Origin: Bacteroidota bacterium
GTDB lineage: Bacteria; Bacteroidota; Ignavibacteria; Kryptoniales; JAKASW01
DNA length: 43,212 bases
NCBI GenBank assembly: GCA_021794075.1
Contig: JAJYRM010000021.1
Coordinates: 1 to 43,212, forward strand
Direction: 5' to 3'
Position 1 is the stretch's first letter. Each line of letters opens with the position of its first letter. The notes beneath the pieces are model-generated. The model was not told the origin of the DNA. It ran no database searches and worked only from the letters and a program-made list of their open reading frames with translations. The translations under genes and the position numbers were made by a program. Positions 42,336-43,212 of the stretch are shown here, piece by piece.

Positions 42336-42664
42336 TCTGAAGCTTCTGCGTCCCGGTCGCCATGTGGATGGAAATCCTGGTGCTCGTTGTGCCATTCCTT
42401 CCAGCGCTCCCATTGACGGCGGCGGGAAAAATACGTCCGCGGTCCCCTGCCGAAGCTACCGAACAGAAGCCTCGCCAGTATCAGCAGGCCCAGCGCCTGC
42501 CAGTATCCGATTGCCTTCAACCCGAAAATCACGGGAAGAAGCGCGTTCCACAAAAGCATGAAGACCAGACCGGCAAGCGCCAGGAAAGCCAGCATGAAAG
42601 GTAGCCCGAAAACGAACCACCATCTCCTTTTGTGCTTGAACTCGTGATTATGCATGCTACACAT
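42323..42664 (-). CDS. Small two-helix membrane protein linked to an ECF sigma factor
   Basis: A 113-residue protein. The charged N-terminus (MHNHEFKHKRRW) precedes two hydrophobic helices (FVFGLPFMLAFLALAGLVFMLL and IGYWQALGLLILARLLF), then a basic, His-rich cytoplasmic tail (HNEHQDFHPHGD). Its ATG at 42664 overlaps the end of the sigma gene; an ATG at 42655 is an alternative. The close link suggests a membrane partner or anti-sigma-like role, or a metal-responsive part; that is inference. I do not recognise a named family. Confidence 0.78.
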   Translation of the reverse strand: MCSMHNHEFKHKRRWWFVFGLPFMLAFLALAGLVFMLLWNALLPVIFGLKAIGYWQALGLLILARLLFGSFGRGPRTYFSRRRQWERWKEWHNEHQDFHPHGDRDAEASEEKF

Positions 42665-43212
42665 TTTCTTTTAACTCCTCGTATAAAATTTTCAAACGTT
42701 TTCTAAGAAACAGGACCGCGTATCGTTTCCGCGATATCAGCGTGTTGATAGGCTCCTGTTTGATTTCCGCAATCTCCTTGAAACTCATGCCTTCGAACTC
42801 GGTCATCTCAAATACGTCACGCTGCTCGCCCGGCAAATCGTTGAGCGCGTCTTCGATCTCGTCCCAGAACTGGTTCTGCCAGTAGACCTTGTCCGGGAGC
42901 CCACTGAAGTCAGGGATCATGTCCTCCATGGAAAGCGAGTTTCCTTCTTCATCTCCCGGCACCCTGATCCTGATATCTCTGAAAGCCTGCGGTTTCTTCT
43001 TCCTTCGGGAGTCGATTATCCTGTTCTTTGCGACGCGCATCAGCCATGCAGACACGCGGTCCATGAACTCGATGCTCTCGAAGGAGCTGGCAAATTGCAA
43101 AAGAACATCCTGAAATATGTCTTCCGCTTCTTCTTTCGAAGGCACATTTCGCCTGATGAAGGAGAGGAGTTTGCCTCTCTCTTTTTCAATAGTGTCTTCT
43201 ATCTGCTTCGAA
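42657..43212 (-). CDS. ECF sigma factor (partial, N-terminus beyond window edge)
   Basis: The frame stays open from the right edge through ...IEKERGKLLSFIRRNVPSKE and ends at 42657, so the start is outside. Region 2 shows AEDIFQDVLLQF and AWLMRVAKNRIIDSRRKKK; region 4 shows LPGEQRDVFEMTEFEGMSFK and EPINTLISRKRYAVLFLRKRL. About 184 residues are visible, near full length for an ECF factor. The product directs RNA polymerase to an alternative promoter set. It is followed by, and overlaps, the small membrane protein gene. Confidence 0.93.
   Translation of the reverse strand, partial: SKQIEDTIEKERGKLLSFIRRNVPSKEEAEDIFQDVLLQFASSFESIEFMDRVSAWLMRVAKNRIIDSRRKKKPQAFRDIRIRVPGDEEGNSLSMEDMIPDFSGLPDKVYWQNQFWDEIEDALNDLPGEQRDVFEMTEFEGMSFKEIAEIKQEPINTLISRKRYAVLFLRKRLKILYEELKENV

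Overview
The window looks like chromosomal DNA of a Bacteroidota-related bacterium, most like the Ignavibacteria/Kryptonia side of that group. The main clue is a secreted 5'-nucleotidase-like protein (21226-23133) that ends in a type IX secretion sorting domain of the AQNYPNPFNPTT type. Other support comes from OmpA/PorT-like beta-barrel proteins, the efp-accB-accC order, a pyruvoyl-dependent arginine decarboxylase and a split glycine dehydrogenase. The taxon is an inference; no rRNA gene is present. Coding density is high, most genes have a recognisable ribosome binding site, and no insertion sequence, phage or CRISPR array was seen.

Layout. 1-5661: a partial HGSNAT/DUF1624-type acyltransferase translationally coupled to aroC, a DUF1232 membrane protein, a small SDR, and a fused homocysteine methyltransferase/methylenetetrahydrofolate reductase behind a leader hairpin. 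5962-10211: tRNA-Val(CAC), a small unknown protein, a fatty acid hydroxylase and two outer-membrane barrel proteins, separated by good intrinsic terminators. 10261-20496 is almost all minus strand and housekeeping: guaA, a TPR protein, an LpoA-like periplasmic binding protein and radC; then gcvH-gcvPA; then efp-accB-accC. 21226-28372: the secreted nucleotidase followed by small accessory proteins (DUF2007, DUF3788, M28 peptidase, TM2, DUF2752, cupin, SDR, membrane protein).

28813-40448 is the most interesting part. It has three NifX/MTH1175-like metallocluster-carrier proteins, a DUF5320 protein, a small zinc-ribbon protein, an unknown protein with a duplicated four-cysteine motif, a ZnuBC-like metal ABC transporter without an adjacent binding protein, an FAD-dependent NADH oxidase/CoA-disulfide reductase-like enzyme, a peptide deformylase homologue, and a sigma-54 enhancer-binding regulator with a cysteine-bearing PAS domain. 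The regulator is divergent from the DUF5320-NifX-NifX genes. The gap between them carries two exact copies of TTGCAC-N4-GCAA, which looks like an activator site. The set resembles the sigma-54-controlled orange protein (ORP) operons of anaerobic Desulfovibrio, but no Mrp/MinD ATPases lie in this window. In the same minus-strand run, a 4HBT thioesterase gene is interrupted by an in-frame TGA.

40467-43212: a possible 29-aa membrane peptide, a FabG-like SDR, a methyltransferase, a small membrane protein and a partial ECF sigma factor running off the right edge.
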